Positions 42,646-51,980 are shown, numbered from the stretch's first letter. The stretch is DNA of 64,000 nt from DASQZT01 sp963728965 (GCA_963728965.1 CAVSMH010000011.1:180381-244380); one strand, 5' to 3'. Program-made: numbers and translations. Notes: a model not told the origin generated them from the letters alone.

Positions 42646-45600
42646 GTGCCGGATGCCAGAGAGCCCGTCGCGGCCGCCGCGCCATCGGCAGGTACTACGA
42701 CGCCGGACTGGCAGGTCGACACGCCGCATAAGGACAGCGGGAGCGTCATGCGCACCCCCACGAATGCCGCGGGCGCGCCGCCGCCCGGCAGCGGGTCCGC
42801 AAACCATCGAGCCGCCGAACGGATGTCCTCGCCCGGCTCGGGTGTGGGCGCATCCACCCGCGCCCGCCTCTCGCGATCCCTCCAGAGGACCGTCGGCAAC
42901 GCCCGCGTGAACGAAATGATGCGCCAGGCGGGGCCCGACGAGGACCGTCCCGATTCGGTGATTTCTCCCGCGGTGGGCGCCGCCGTGCGAGCGGGCGGCG
43001 GACAGCCCCTCGCTCCCGGCACAAAAACCGCGATGGAGCATTCGCTGGGGCACGACCTGAGCCAGGTCCGGCTGCATACCGGCAGCCAGGCAGGGGCCGC
43101 CGCCCGGGAAGTAAATGCGAACGCCTTCACTCGAGGCCAAGACATCTACTTCGCCGAAGGCAGATATCAGCCCGGTACCGCGGACGGAGCCAAACTACTC
43201 GCGCACGAGTTGACCCACACCGTTCAGCAAAAGGGCAATCCCACCATCCAAGCCGATCCGGACGACCGGTTCACGGTGAGCCAACCCGGTGACCGGCAGG
43301 AACAGGAAGCCGCGCAGACGGCCGCAACCGTCATGGCAACGCGCCCGGGCGGTCGCTCCCTGGCGCCGTCTGTGTCATCGGGCGAGACCGGTCCTCAACT
43401 GCAACGCGATGTTCCCCTTCCCGAACAGCCCACCGGGAAAACCGCGCGCGCACGGTTCTCGGGCAAGTTCTTCAGCTACCTCCTGAAAGACGAAATTCAA
43501 TGGCATCTGAATTCCATCGTGGGCACGTTCGACCTCGTGCTCCTGCTCGAGCCGGCGGCGGCGAAACGGCTGTCGCCCAAGCGAATCGCCGAAACCGCGG
43601 TCGCGGTGCTCGCCGATGCGCTGGGAGTGCCCTTCCGGAGCGGTCCGCAGGCCCTGATCGATCTCATTACCGCTGATCTGGAAGGACTCGGATGGCCGGT
43701 GGATTCCGGGGAACTGCGGGCGTATCTGCTTCCCTTCGAAATCCCTACGATTCGCCGGCAGTTCGAAGAGAAAGCCTTCGAGACGTGGTGGGCCGACCTG
43801 AAGCACACGCTCGGCGAACAGATCAATGCCGGCCCCCTGATTGCCGCCGGCAACTTTGCTACCGGGAAATCGACGGGAAAGGCTCCCGGACCGGGGCGAG
43901 GGACCAAAGCCGCGGGTGAAGCGAAGGCCCTGCACTGGGCGCGGGAACAGGAGCGGGCGGTCACCCGGCTCATCGAGGACGCAAAACGACAGAGCCCGCC
44001 GCCCAAGGATCTACCCGATCGCCTGGTGGCCTGGTACAACGAACGCGACAAGAATTGGTATTTCAACGTCTGGGTCTATTTCGATCCGGCGGGTCGTAAA
44101 AAGACTGCCTGGCCCATCCCGCTGCGTCCCGGCGAAGCTCCCCAGCAGACGCTGGAGCAGGTGCGGGCCGCCACCCGGAAGGCGCTCCTGCGATCGGAAG
44201 ACCGGGAGCGGCAGCAGCGTGCTCAACTGGCTCCGGAGTGGGCACAGCGCGTCGTGCGCGAGCTCCGCCACCGTCTGGATGAGCTTCGCCATCGCGAGAA
44301 GAAGGCCACCGATTTGCCGGACGGCATGGCCCTGGTACCCGGCCCCGATGTGCACCTGCAGATCTGGGTCCAGCGCGGTACCACCGACATCCAACGAAAC
44401 TCCGGTACGGTTCCGCTCACGCCGCAATCGAGCGTAGACCAACTGGTCCCGTACGTGCGCCACCTGGCGGCGCTCCTGCGGCAGTTCGAAAGCAACCCGT
44501 CGGATTTCGAAATCACGCCCGAAGATCGCGGGGAAACGGCGCTGGCCGCATTCCCGGCCGAGATCCAGCCGGTGGACCTGCGTGAGGACCGGATCACCGT
44601 CACGGGAGCGAACAACGCCTTCTCCATGAATCTGAATTATGAGGCGGTGTACGGAGGAGGGCCGCTCAAAGACCTCTACATCGCGTCCAAGCTCTATTCG
44701 CAGGCGATTCGCTTTTTCTGGAAGATCTACCGCGTTCCCGCGGCTGTGCCGCCGCCGCAAGGAGCAAAGAACGCGCCCGAAGGCTGGGACCGCCGGTGGC
44801 AATGGCTCTACGACAGTTTTGAAAAGGCGCCTCGCGATGAGCATGGCAAGCGCCACATACCCGACCCCGGAGCACCGCTGTACGAAACCTCGAGCTCCGA
44901 CTCCACGTCGCGGGTCCATTTCCCCGCCGAGCCGGGCGATTACCTGGTGCGCTGCACCACCGGCTATGCGCCCATCGGCGAGCACCATCTCAAGCGCGTT
45001 TCGAGCGATGCCTGGTATCCGGTACGCGTGAAGGCGATCAAGGAAGTTGCGGAAGCCGCTACCTCTCTACGGCCGGCAGCCATCCGGGCCCTGGAAGAAG
45101 AGCTGAAGAGCATCGAAACGCTCCTCGCCGGTGGAACCCTCGACGCGCGGCAGCGACAGATGCTGCTGGCCCAGCAGCAAATCAAGAAAGGCGACCTGGA
45201 GCGCCTCCGCGCGAAAGAAATCCAGACCATCGCACAGAATACCTCGGCCGAAATTGCGTATGCCACGGGCATGCTGTCCAAGGCGAAAGAGCTCGGGCGC
45301 ATCCTGCCGGGGATCGTAGAGAAAGCCAAATCGCAGGGCCTTGCACCTTCCGACCTTCTCGCCGACAAGCCCGAACTGCTCACCGTGTACTGGTACATCA
45401 TCGCGGAAGGCAAGACCCCCGCGGGGTACCGGCAGGAACTGGAGGAGCAGATCCTTCAGCTCGGCAGGGTCCGGAAACGCGCGGCCGAGTTCGGCAACGA
45501 ACTGAAACCCACCTCGCCCTACCAGTACGCGCCCGAAGTGGCGTTCGTCTCCAAGGTGACCGGCCACGTCTACCCGCTCACCATGATGCTGGGCGAGGCT

Positions 45601-47484
45601 CCCGATTCGGTCAAGGCCGGGATGACCGCCGCCGGTGTTGCCACCAAGGTGGTTTACAGCCTGATTGACATCACCAGCACCCAAACGCAAAAGACCTATC
45701 GGGGGTTCAGCGGGCAAGCCGGGCGCCAGGGGTACATCGAGGCGATCGACCGGGCGTTTGAAGACTTCGGAGACGATGCGACCTATGGCGAAGGGATCAT
45801 CGCCGTTCGCATTGCGGCCGGACCCGCCGGCGCCAACGCCGAAAACCACCCCGGCACGCAAGTCCGCTACTACCAAAGCAAGGAGGGAATCCTCCAGAAA
45901 GTCCTGTGGGCGCTGGGAATCCTCGCGGCGGTGGCGGGGACTGCCGCCCTGGTCGCGACAGGAGTGGGAGCTCCGGTCGCCGCGGGCATCCTGGGCGCAA
46001 CCGCCGCGGTGGCTGGAGCGATCACGTCCATCCACAGTCTCAGCGAGCGTGCCAGCCGCCACACGCTGGAGTGGGATGCAGAAACGGTGATGGACATTAT
46101 CGGCATCATCGGCGTGGTGCCCGCTGTGGCCGGCGCGAGAGGAGCGGTTCGCAGCGCGGCCGGCCTCCGCTCGGTCATCGTCACAGAACGGCTCCTCCAG
46201 ATCTACACGTGGACCGAAACCGGCGCCACCGTGGTCCTGATTCCGACCAAGCTGGCCCAGGACATCGACCGGATCCACAAATTGCGGGAGGAAGGTGAAC
46301 TGACCGCCGACCAGGAAGAGGCAATGATTGCGCAAGCCCGTCTGGGCGCGTTTCAGGCAGGCTTGATGATGATCGGCTCCGCCGCCGCGGCTCGCGCCGG
46401 GGCACACGAGGCCGGCAGCGGATCGCTGTCCGACCAGGAACACGCCTTCCATCAGCAGATCGAGTTGCTGGAGCTCGAAGGGTTCGGCGAATACAAATCG
46501 ATGGCCGAGCGGGGGTGGATCGACGAGCAGGGCAACTGGACCGACAAGGCGCCCGCAATCGTTCGTCCTGAAGCGGAACCGCCGGAAGGCGCCGCTCCAC
46601 CGGAACCGGAACGGCCTAAGGCCGAGCCGCCCGAAAAGCCGAAGCCCAAAGCCCGCCCCAAGCCGAAGAAAGCCGCGGCGCCTAGGCCGCGGCCCAAGTC
46701 CAAGAAACAATTGCTGAAAGAGCAACGTGCCGCCGAGCGCGAAGCGCAAGTCAAAGCTGAAATCGAAGCGTACACCAGAGCTTACGAGGAGTCGCAGGCC
46801 CGCCTGAAGACTATTGACGAAAAGCTCGCCGAAGCCCAGCGCAAGTTCAAAGAGACGCAGGATAAAGTCGGAGAACTGGCCCGCCGGATCAGGGAGGCGG
46901 AAGCAGCGAGAAAGCGAGGCGAGGATCCTGGCGTCGATACGCGGGAGTTGCGTCGTCAACACGATGAAGAAGTCGAAGCACTTCCGTTCGAGAACGCCGA
47001 CATCGTCGAACTCAAGGCCCAACGCGACGCCGAGATCCGCGCCGCCGAGGGCGTCACACCGGAACTCTACGCCAGACTCCGGGGCGCCACCCCCAGTGGA
47101 AAGGTGAGGGGCGAAATTCTCGACCGGGCGCGCGCCGGCCAGAATGTTCCCCGCGGGCAAGGCGTCGATGAAGTGTTTGGAACGCCGGCGACGGAAGCCA
47201 ACCCGCTCGAACCCGATCACATCGTGCCCGTCAATGACATCGTCAAAATGAAGGGTTTCAATCGCCTGCCCTGGAAGAAGCAGGTGGAGGTGCTCAACCT
47301 CGGGGAGAACCTGATCGCCATGAACAAGAGCGCGAACGCCTCCAAAAAGGACACCGCCTGGCCAAACTGGGACGGCTGGAAACAGTTCACCAATGATCCT
47401 GAGGTGCGCACGCGGATGGTTCAAAAAGACGCGGAGCTCAGAGTGTTCTTGCAGGAAGAGATCAACAAAAGGACTCCCCGATGA
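42646..47484 (+). CDS. eCIS-core (DUF4157) polymorphic toxin with C-terminal HNH nuclease
   Basis: A 1612-residue modular protein. Residues 1-110 are low-complexity. About 115-195 form the eCIS-core/DUF4157 metallopeptidase-like domain (PLAPGTKTAMEHSLGHDLSQ and His187-Glu-Leu-Thr-His191). Residues 195-1080 are a long region I do not recognise, with helical stretches near 800-870. An Ala/Gly-rich hydrophobic segment (about 1088-1135) follows, then a Pro/Lys-rich linker (1305-1360), a coiled coil (1360-1425) and an HNH-type nuclease tip (Asp1524-His1525 in EPDHIVPVND, then NLGENLIAMNKSANASKKD). Such proteins are delivered by contractile injection or related systems, none of which is in the window. 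No signal peptide. GTG start; GTG versus a later ATG is uncertain. Confidence 0.85.
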   Translation: MPDAREPVAAAAPSAGTTTPDWQVDTPHKDSGSVMRTPTNAAGAPPPGSGSANHRAAERMSSPGSGVGASTRARLSRSLQRTVGNARVNEMMRQAGPDEDRPDSVISPAVGAAVRAGGGQPLAPGTKTAMEHSLGHDLSQVRLHTGSQAGAAAREVNANAFTRGQDIYFAEGRYQPGTADGAKLLAHELTHTVQQKGNPTIQADPDDRFTVSQPGDRQEQEAAQTAATVMATRPGGRSLAPSVSSGETGPQLQRDVPLPEQPTGKTARARFSGKFFSYLLKDEIQWHLNSIVGTFDLVLLLEPAAAKRLSPKRIAETAVAVLADALGVPFRSGPQALIDLITADLEGLGWPVDSGELRAYLLPFEIPTIRRQFEEKAFETWWADLKHTLGEQINAGPLIAAGNFATGKSTGKAPGPGRGTKAAGEAKALHWAREQERAVTRLIEDAKRQSPPPKDLPDRLVAWYNERDKNWYFNVWVYFDPAGRKKTAWPIPLRPGEAPQQTLEQVRAATRKALLRSEDRERQQRAQLAPEWAQRVVRELRHRLDELRHREKKATDLPDGMALVPGPDVHLQIWVQRGTTDIQRNSGTVPLTPQSSVDQLVPYVRHLAALLRQFESNPSDFEITPEDRGETALAAFPAEIQPVDLREDRITVTGANNAFSMNLNYEAVYGGGPLKDLYIASKLYSQAIRFFWKIYRVPAAVPPPQGAKNAPEGWDRRWQWLYDSFEKAPRDEHGKRHIPDPGAPLYETSSSDSTSRVHFPAEPGDYLVRCTTGYAPIGEHHLKRVSSDAWYPVRVKAIKEVAEAATSLRPAAIRALEEELKSIETLLAGGTLDARQRQMLLAQQQIKKGDLERLRAKEIQTIAQNTSAEIAYATGMLSKAKELGRILPGIVEKAKSQGLAPSDLLADKPELLTVYWYIIAEGKTPAGYRQELEEQILQLGRVRKRAAEFGNELKPTSPYQYAPEVAFVSKVTGHVYPLTMMLGEAPDSVKAGMTAAGVATKVVYSLIDITSTQTQKTYRGFSGQAGRQGYIEAIDRAFEDFGDDATYGEGIIAVRIAAGPAGANAENHPGTQVRYYQSKEGILQKVLWALGILAAVAGTAALVATGVGAPVAAGILGATAAVAGAITSIHSLSERASRHTLEWDAETVMDIIGIIGVVPAVAGARGAVRSAAGLRSVIVTERLLQIYTWTETGATVVLIPTKLAQDIDRIHKLREEGELTADQEEAMIAQARLGAFQAGLMMIGSAAAARAGAHEAGSGSLSDQEHAFHQQIELLELEGFGEYKSMAERGWIDEQGNWTDKAPAIVRPEAEPPEGAAPPEPERPKAEPPEKPKPKARPKPKKAAAPRPRPKSKKQLLKEQRAAEREAQVKAEIEAYTRAYEESQARLKTIDEKLAEAQRKFKETQDKVGELARRIREAEAARKRGEDPGVDTRELRRQHDEEVEALPFENADIVELKAQRDAEIRAAEGVTPELYARLRGATPSGKVRGEILDRARAGQNVPRGQGVDEVFGTPATEANPLEPDHIVPVNDIVKMKGFNRLPWKKQVEVLNLGENLIAMNKSANASKKDTAWPNWDGWKQFTNDPEVRTRMVQKDAELRVFLQEEINKRTPR

Positions 47485-48104
47485 GATTTCGCCGCGTGAT
47501 TGGCGAATTCGAAGTCGTCGCCGCTTGCGCTTCGGATCTCGAGCCGCAGGCCACCGGCTTGCTCGACAAGATCGCTGAACTGCACGATCGTGGGCCGGCC
47601 ATCCGCGACGGCACCACCATCCGGTTCGGCTGGTCGCTGCTGACCCTGGCCGGCGCTGGACACGAATTGGAGGTCTGCGAGCCCGACTTCCTGGCTGACC
47701 CCCTTCGCGAGCGGCTCCCGCAAGTCGAATTCACGCTGAGAGTCGTCAGCCAACAGGCCGCGCTGCTCACGTCGTTGCGCGTGGAGGGACTCGATGCCGG
47801 GTATCGCGATCGCGTGGTGACCGCCAAGGGCAGCCTCGACGCCAGCCGAATCTACCTGGAGCGGTCCGAGCCGGAGCGCCCCGAAGATTCCGGCTGGTAC
47901 ATCGGCCCGGTGGAGGAGCCGGAGCGCGCAGCGGAAGATCTGGAAGCGCTTTATGTCTACGAGATCTTTCAAAAGCGCCAACCCTTGATGGCGGCCCTGG
48001 CTCTGCCGCACGGATGCCTGGTGGTTTTCCAGGACAGCCTCATCGAGGCGGTGTTCGATAGCAGCGGAACCCGGATCGACCACCGGGCTGACGGCGCGGC
48101 GTGA
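47481..48104 (+). CDS. Candidate immunity protein for the HNH toxin
   Basis: A 207-residue acidic cytoplasmic protein whose ATG overlaps the toxin stop (ATGA), the classic arrangement of an immunity gene. The C-terminal half (EDSGWYIGPVEEPER, LEALYVYEIFQKRQPLM, LPHGCLVVFQ) faintly resembles the DUF2185/Imm33 immunity fold, but I recall this only in outline. No enzyme motif is visible. Position is the main argument; binding to the nuclease is inferred. Confidence 0.68.
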   Translation: MRFRRVIGEFEVVAACASDLEPQATGLLDKIAELHDRGPAIRDGTTIRFGWSLLTLAGAGHELEVCEPDFLADPLRERLPQVEFTLRVVSQQAALLTSLRVEGLDAGYRDRVVTAKGSLDASRIYLERSEPERPEDSGWYIGPVEEPERAAEDLEALYVYEIFQKRQPLMAALALPHGCLVVFQDSLIEAVFDSSGTRIDHRADGAA

Positions 48105-48133
48105 GGCGGCCGGGGCCAGCGGCCTCGTCACCG

Positions 48134-48153
48134 CCGGCGGTCCCTGCCGCCGG
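48134..48153 (+). terminator. GC hairpin after the immunity gene
   Basis: CCGGCGG, a 6-base loop and CCGCCGG, 30 bases past the immunity stop, with no U tract. It separates the toxin pair from the next gene. Confidence 0.4.
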
Positions 48154-48161
48154 TGCGATGC

Positions 48162-48167
48162 TACAGT
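48162..48167 (+). promoter_or_regulatory. Candidate -10 box of the second glycosyltransferase gene
   Basis: TACAGT ends 9 bases before the ATG at 48177, directly after the hairpin; no -35 box is evident. Confidence 0.35.
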
Positions 48168-48176
48168 GGCCTGAGG

Positions 48177-49934
48177 ATGTCAACCAGGAAACGCCGCGCG
48201 GACGTCAATCCCAGGGTAACAACCGAACCGGCGACCAGGAAGATCAACGCCTTTCTCGAGCGGCGGAGTCTGCCGCTAGCGGTGGCCCTGGTGGCGCTCG
48301 GCTCGCTGCGCATCGTCAGCACGTATACCGTCTTCAACCACACGTCCGATGAGCCGGCGCACATTGCCTGCGGCATGGAGTGGCTCGACAAGCACGTCTA
48401 TCGCTGGGAGCCGCAGCACCCGCCCCTGGCCCGCGTGACCACCGCGCTGGGTCCGTACCTGAGCGGCATCCGGTCCCAGAACACCCCCCGCAACGCGTTC
48501 CTGGCGATGTCGAAAGAAGGCTGCTCGATTCTCTATTCCGGCCACCATTACGACCGCACGCTGGCCCTGGCGCGGCTGGGCATCTTGCCGTTTTTCTGGA
48601 TCGCCTGCGCGGCCGTCTACGGGTGGGGCAAGCGGTATTTTGGCCCGGCGGTGGCGGCGACCGCGGTTTTCCTGTTCAGCTTTCTACCTCCGGTGCTGGC
48701 CCACTCGGGGCTGGCCACCACCGATATGGCGCTGACCGCCATGATGGCGGTGGCCTTCGTGACGGGTATGGTGTGGATCGAGCATCCCACTTGGCGCAAT
48801 GGAGCGCTGTTCGGTGCGGCAGGCGGGCTGATGGTGCTTGCCAAGCTGTCCTCGCTGCCCTACTTTCCGGTGAGCGCGGGATTGGCCCTCGCGTGGTATT
48901 GGTACCACCAGCGGCCCGGCTGGAAAGCGCTGCGCGCCAGGGTGCCTTCGCTGGCGGTGGCGAGTGCGGCCGGCGTTCTGGTAATCTGGGCCGGGTACCG
49001 TTTTTCGTTCGGCGATTCGGGGATCGCCCACCTGCGCCTGCCCGCGCCGGAACTGTTCGCCGGAATCCGCCAGGTGTGGGAGCATAACGCGCTGGGGCAC
49101 GACAGCTACTTGCTGGGCGCGCGGAGCCGCACCGGCTTCTGGCCCTTCTACCTGGTGGGCCTGGCGGTGAAGACGCCGCTCGCCTTTCTGGCGCTGCTGG
49201 GCGCGGGAATCGCGATGCTGTTCCGCCCCCATCCCCGCCGCGGCGCGATGCGCACGGCGCTGGCGTTTTCGGCGGGTGTCCTGGCGGTGGCCATGGGCAG
49301 CCGCATCAATATCGGCATCCGCCACATTCTGCCCGTCTATCTCGGTTTTTCGCTGCTTGCGGCCGTGGCCCTGCTCGCGTGGTTGGAACGGAGCGCGGGC
49401 CGCCGCGCCTTCGCAACTGCCTTGGGCGTGCTGGTGCTGTGGGTCGCGGCTTCCTCGCTGCTGGCGCATCCCGACTACCTGCCCTACTTCAACGAACTGG
49501 CGGGAAGCGAACCGGAGAAAATCCTGGTGGATTCGGACCTGGACTGGGGCCAGGACTACAAGCGGCTGGCCGCGCGCCTGCATGAGGTGGGCGCCACCGA
49601 CGTGGCGTTCGACAAGTACATCGTCGGCGATTGGGAGAAGGAACACGGCTTTCCGCACATCCACCAGATGGATCGGGACAGGCCCTCGGTGGGCTGGAAC
49701 GCCATCGGCGTGGGCCTTTGGAAGATCACCCGTCTGGTGGTTTGGCCGGACCGCATCCCGCCGCAGGAGCGCGTGGGCAAGACGATGCTGCTCTGGTACT
49801 TCCCGCCCGCGCCACGGCAGGCGCTGTCGGCCGAGCCCGCGGCGCTCGCTCGCCCCTACTCCGGCAAGACGCGCGACGGCACCCAGATATCGGAGGCCCG
49901 CAGCCCGCAATCCCGCGCGGTCCGCAAGCAATAG
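48177..49934 (+). CDS. Membrane glycosyltransferase, family-39/ArnT-like
   Basis: A 585-residue protein with about 10-12 membrane segments. The first loop has the acidic HTSDEPAHIACGMEWL motif followed by WEPQHPPLARV, as in lipid-linked sugar transferases. A periplasmic stretch with SDLDWGQDYKRLA and FDKYIVGDWEKEHGF follows the last segments. It belongs to a different subgroup from the enzyme at 12375. ATG 48177 was preferred to GTG 48153. Its last 79 bases overlap the convergent PHP-like gene. Acceptor unknown. Confidence 0.83.
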   Translation: MSTRKRRADVNPRVTTEPATRKINAFLERRSLPLAVALVALGSLRIVSTYTVFNHTSDEPAHIACGMEWLDKHVYRWEPQHPPLARVTTALGPYLSGIRSQNTPRNAFLAMSKEGCSILYSGHHYDRTLALARLGILPFFWIACAAVYGWGKRYFGPAVAATAVFLFSFLPPVLAHSGLATTDMALTAMMAVAFVTGMVWIEHPTWRNGALFGAAGGLMVLAKLSSLPYFPVSAGLALAWYWYHQRPGWKALRARVPSLAVASAAGVLVIWAGYRFSFGDSGIAHLRLPAPELFAGIRQVWEHNALGHDSYLLGARSRTGFWPFYLVGLAVKTPLAFLALLGAGIAMLFRPHPRRGAMRTALAFSAGVLAVAMGSRINIGIRHILPVYLGFSLLAAVALLAWLERSAGRRAFATALGVLVLWVAASSLLAHPDYLPYFNELAGSEPEKILVDSDLDWGQDYKRLAARLHEVGATDVAFDKYIVGDWEKEHGFPHIHQMDRDRPSVGWNAIGVGLWKITRLVVWPDRIPPQERVGKTMLLWYFPPAPRQALSAEPAALARPYSGKTRDGTQISEARSPQSRAVRKQ

Positions 49935-50644
49935 TCGATCTCTCCGATGCCCTGCACATGCCGGTTGGAGCCGAACGAAAACCGGGCGCCGGCGCGTTTC
50001 GCTCGCCGGATGAAGGCCCGGCTCGGAATCTGAAAATGGGCGTTGATCTCGATGGCCACGTGGTTCCTGACCGCAGCGGATATCAGGCGGTCCATGCGCG
50101 CGGGCGTCCAAAGGGCGTCGTACTGCGATTGCAGGCTCTCGGGAAGATAGGTCGGGTTCGCCCATACGTCGATCCGCTGCCCGATCACGCGCTCGTTGAA
50201 CGCCACATATTCGTTCATGAAGTCCTCCACGTTGTCGAACTTCACACCGGGGAGCCATAGCCAGATGGCCTTGCCGTTGCGGTACGGAAACACCAGCGCG
50301 TCCGCTGCCAGGTAATCCAGTTGGTCCAGGTTCTCGGGGGAGAGGCACTGGCGCCAGCCGAAACCGTAGACCTGCAACCCGCGCCAGACCGGCAGTCCAG
50401 CCAGGCTCTGGAGAAATGCCGCCAGCGTGCGATCGTCGCGGATCTCCCCCGCGCAGCCGCCTTCGCCGAGAATGCCCATGCGCACCCGCAGTTTCTTCGA
50501 CACGGCGACGGCGTCGGCGGGCTGCAGATTCCGGGTGGGGTTGGTTTCATCATCGACATGCGCATGAAGATCGACCCGCGGCAGCGCTTCGGCGGCGTGC
50601 AACGAGGGCAGCAGCAGAAGAAGGCAAGCAACTGTGAGCAACAT
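49856..50644 (-). CDS. Secreted metal-dependent (PHP/amidohydrolase-like) hydrolase
   Basis: A 262-residue protein with a signal peptide (MLLTVACLLLLLPSLHAAEA). The motif RVDLHAHVDDE supplies the first metal-binding histidines; VAIEINAHFQIPS and FSFGSNRHVQGIGEIDYCL contain further acidic and His residues typical of PHP-type phosphoesterases and TIM-barrel hydrolases. The substrate is unknown. Its 3' end overlaps the glycosyltransferase gene by 79 bases tail to tail, so both reading frames are used there. Confidence 0.72.
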   Translation of the reverse strand: MLLTVACLLLLLPSLHAAEALPRVDLHAHVDDETNPTRNLQPADAVAVSKKLRVRMGILGEGGCAGEIRDDRTLAAFLQSLAGLPVWRGLQVYGFGWRQCLSPENLDQLDYLAADALVFPYRNGKAIWLWLPGVKFDNVEDFMNEYVAFNERVIGQRIDVWANPTYLPESLQSQYDALWTPARMDRLISAAVRNHVAIEINAHFQIPSRAFIRRAKRAGARFSFGSNRHVQGIGEIDYCLRTARDCGLRASDIWVPSRVLPE

Positions 50645-50677
50645 GAGAACGGCCCTACGGTAGCATGGCGCGGCCCG

Positions 50678-51520
50678 CTACCCCACAACTTCCTCGTAGC
50701 GGTGCCGCCAGGCAATGGCATCGGCCGCCTGAAACACCGTCAGCGCCTGTTCGTACAGCTCGCGCGGTATTTCCGTGCCGCCTTCCCAGGTGCCCAGTGC
50801 CTGATAGCGCTGGATGGTGGAGGCCAGCAACTCTGGCGCGGTATCGGGAAAGAACGAGGCCACGGTTGCCGCCACCTCTCCCGGCGGCGCCGTCCGTGCC
50901 CACTGCTTGGCCCGTTCGAATGTCCGGAGAAAGGCGGCGTACGCTTCGCTCCCCTGGTAGCCGCGGGCACAGCAAAGGCTGCTGAATGCCACCGCCGGCA
51001 TGGACGCTCCCACCGATGCCACGATCTCTCCCGCGGCCACCGGACCTTGCAGATGCACGTAATCGCCTTTGCCCGCGTGGAACGAAGCCGCCATCTGCGG
51101 CGGCGTGCGCGCGTCGATGACTTTGATCCTGCGCCATTCGGCGCCATTATGGCGGACCGCGTACTTCAGCATGGCCAGCGGCTGGGTGCCGTGATCCGCA
51201 AGCAGCATCCGGCCTTCGAGCTTCTGCCACTGGAATTCTGGATCCGGGACGCGCCCGACCAGGAAGAACCCGTCGCGTGCGTTGATCTGCGCGAAATGCA
51301 CGGGCAGCGGCTCGACGCCCCGCTCCCGGGGGTTCCAGTTGGCGGAGACCGCCGACTGCATGATATCGATCTGGCCGTCGCGCAGCAGCGCATAGGGGCG
51401 TTGACCCGGCCCCAGCACGCTGTACGTAACATCGTGCCCTTCGTCGCGCAAAAACCGGATGCATGCGAGGAACGGGCTGTAGAAGGCGGAATGGCGCGAG
51501 GCCATGGTGCGAATGGTCAT
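50678..51520 (-). CDS. NMT1/THI5-like substrate-binding protein
   Basis: A 280-residue protein of the NMT1/SsuA type: YALLRDGQIDIMQSAVSANW, MLLADHGTQPLAMLKYAVR and DYVHLQGPVAAGEIVASVG fit a two-lobed binding fold for thiamine precursors, sulfonates or similar. No signal peptide or lipobox is visible at the ATG 51520 and no ABC ATPase or permease accompanies it, so it may be an orphan or a cytoplasmic enzyme of the fold. Substrate unknown. Confidence 0.72.
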   Translation of the reverse strand: MTIRTMASRHSAFYSPFLACIRFLRDEGHDVTYSVLGPGQRPYALLRDGQIDIMQSAVSANWNPRERGVEPLPVHFAQINARDGFFLVGRVPDPEFQWQKLEGRMLLADHGTQPLAMLKYAVRHNGAEWRRIKVIDARTPPQMAASFHAGKGDYVHLQGPVAAGEIVASVGASMPAVAFSSLCCARGYQGSEAYAAFLRTFERAKQWARTAPPGEVAATVASFFPDTAPELLASTIQRYQALGTWEGGTEIPRELYEQALTVFQAADAIAWRHRYEEVVG

Positions 51521-51599
51521 GCTCCATCAACCATAACCCAGCGGGGGAATCGAAGGCGAAACCGGCGGCCCGGAACTGGCACAGAAACATTCCATCGGT

Positions 51600-51896
51600 A
51601 TGATGGTCCACTGTGCGTCCACTCCGATCGGCTACATGGCCGGGGTGCACGCGATCGCCGCTACCGAAAACTTCATCGCCTATGAGTGGCACCAGCCGGA
51701 GATGCCGTGGTACAAAGACATCTCCGACACGTGGCCGCTGGTGAAGAACGGCTACATCGACGTGCCCAACAAGCCCGGCATGGGTGTCAAAGTCAATGAA
51801 GAAGGGATTCGCCCCCTGTGCCGGCAGGGCGAGTTCTTCAGCGATCCGACCACCAACTGGGATTCGCAAAAAGGATGGGACAGGAGCTGGAGCTGA
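51600..51896 (+). pseudogene. C-terminal fragment of an enolase-superfamily dehydratase
   Basis: The 98-residue frame (TPIGYMAGVHAIAATENF, YEWHQPEMPWYKDI, VPNKPGMGVKVNEEGIRP) is recognisable as the end of mandelate racemase/muconate-lactonising-type sugar-acid dehydratases, which are about 400 residues long. The barrel and metal-binding N-terminal three quarters are absent upstream and there is no ribosome site. A 9-base direct repeat (ATTCCATCG) flanks the fragment at 51589-51597 and 51907-51915. Confidence 0.72.
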
Positions 51897-51980
51897 TTCG
51901 GACGGTATTCCATCGACAACAAGCTTGAGGTCCGTAGCGACCGGGATCGGACCGACAGGAAAAGCTGCTAGACAACGCCG

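Noticed and set aside
45067..47424. 785-residue minus-strand frame opposite the toxin gene
   Set aside because: The opposite strand carries clear DUF4157, coiled-coil and HNH motifs; this frame is compositionally a shadow.
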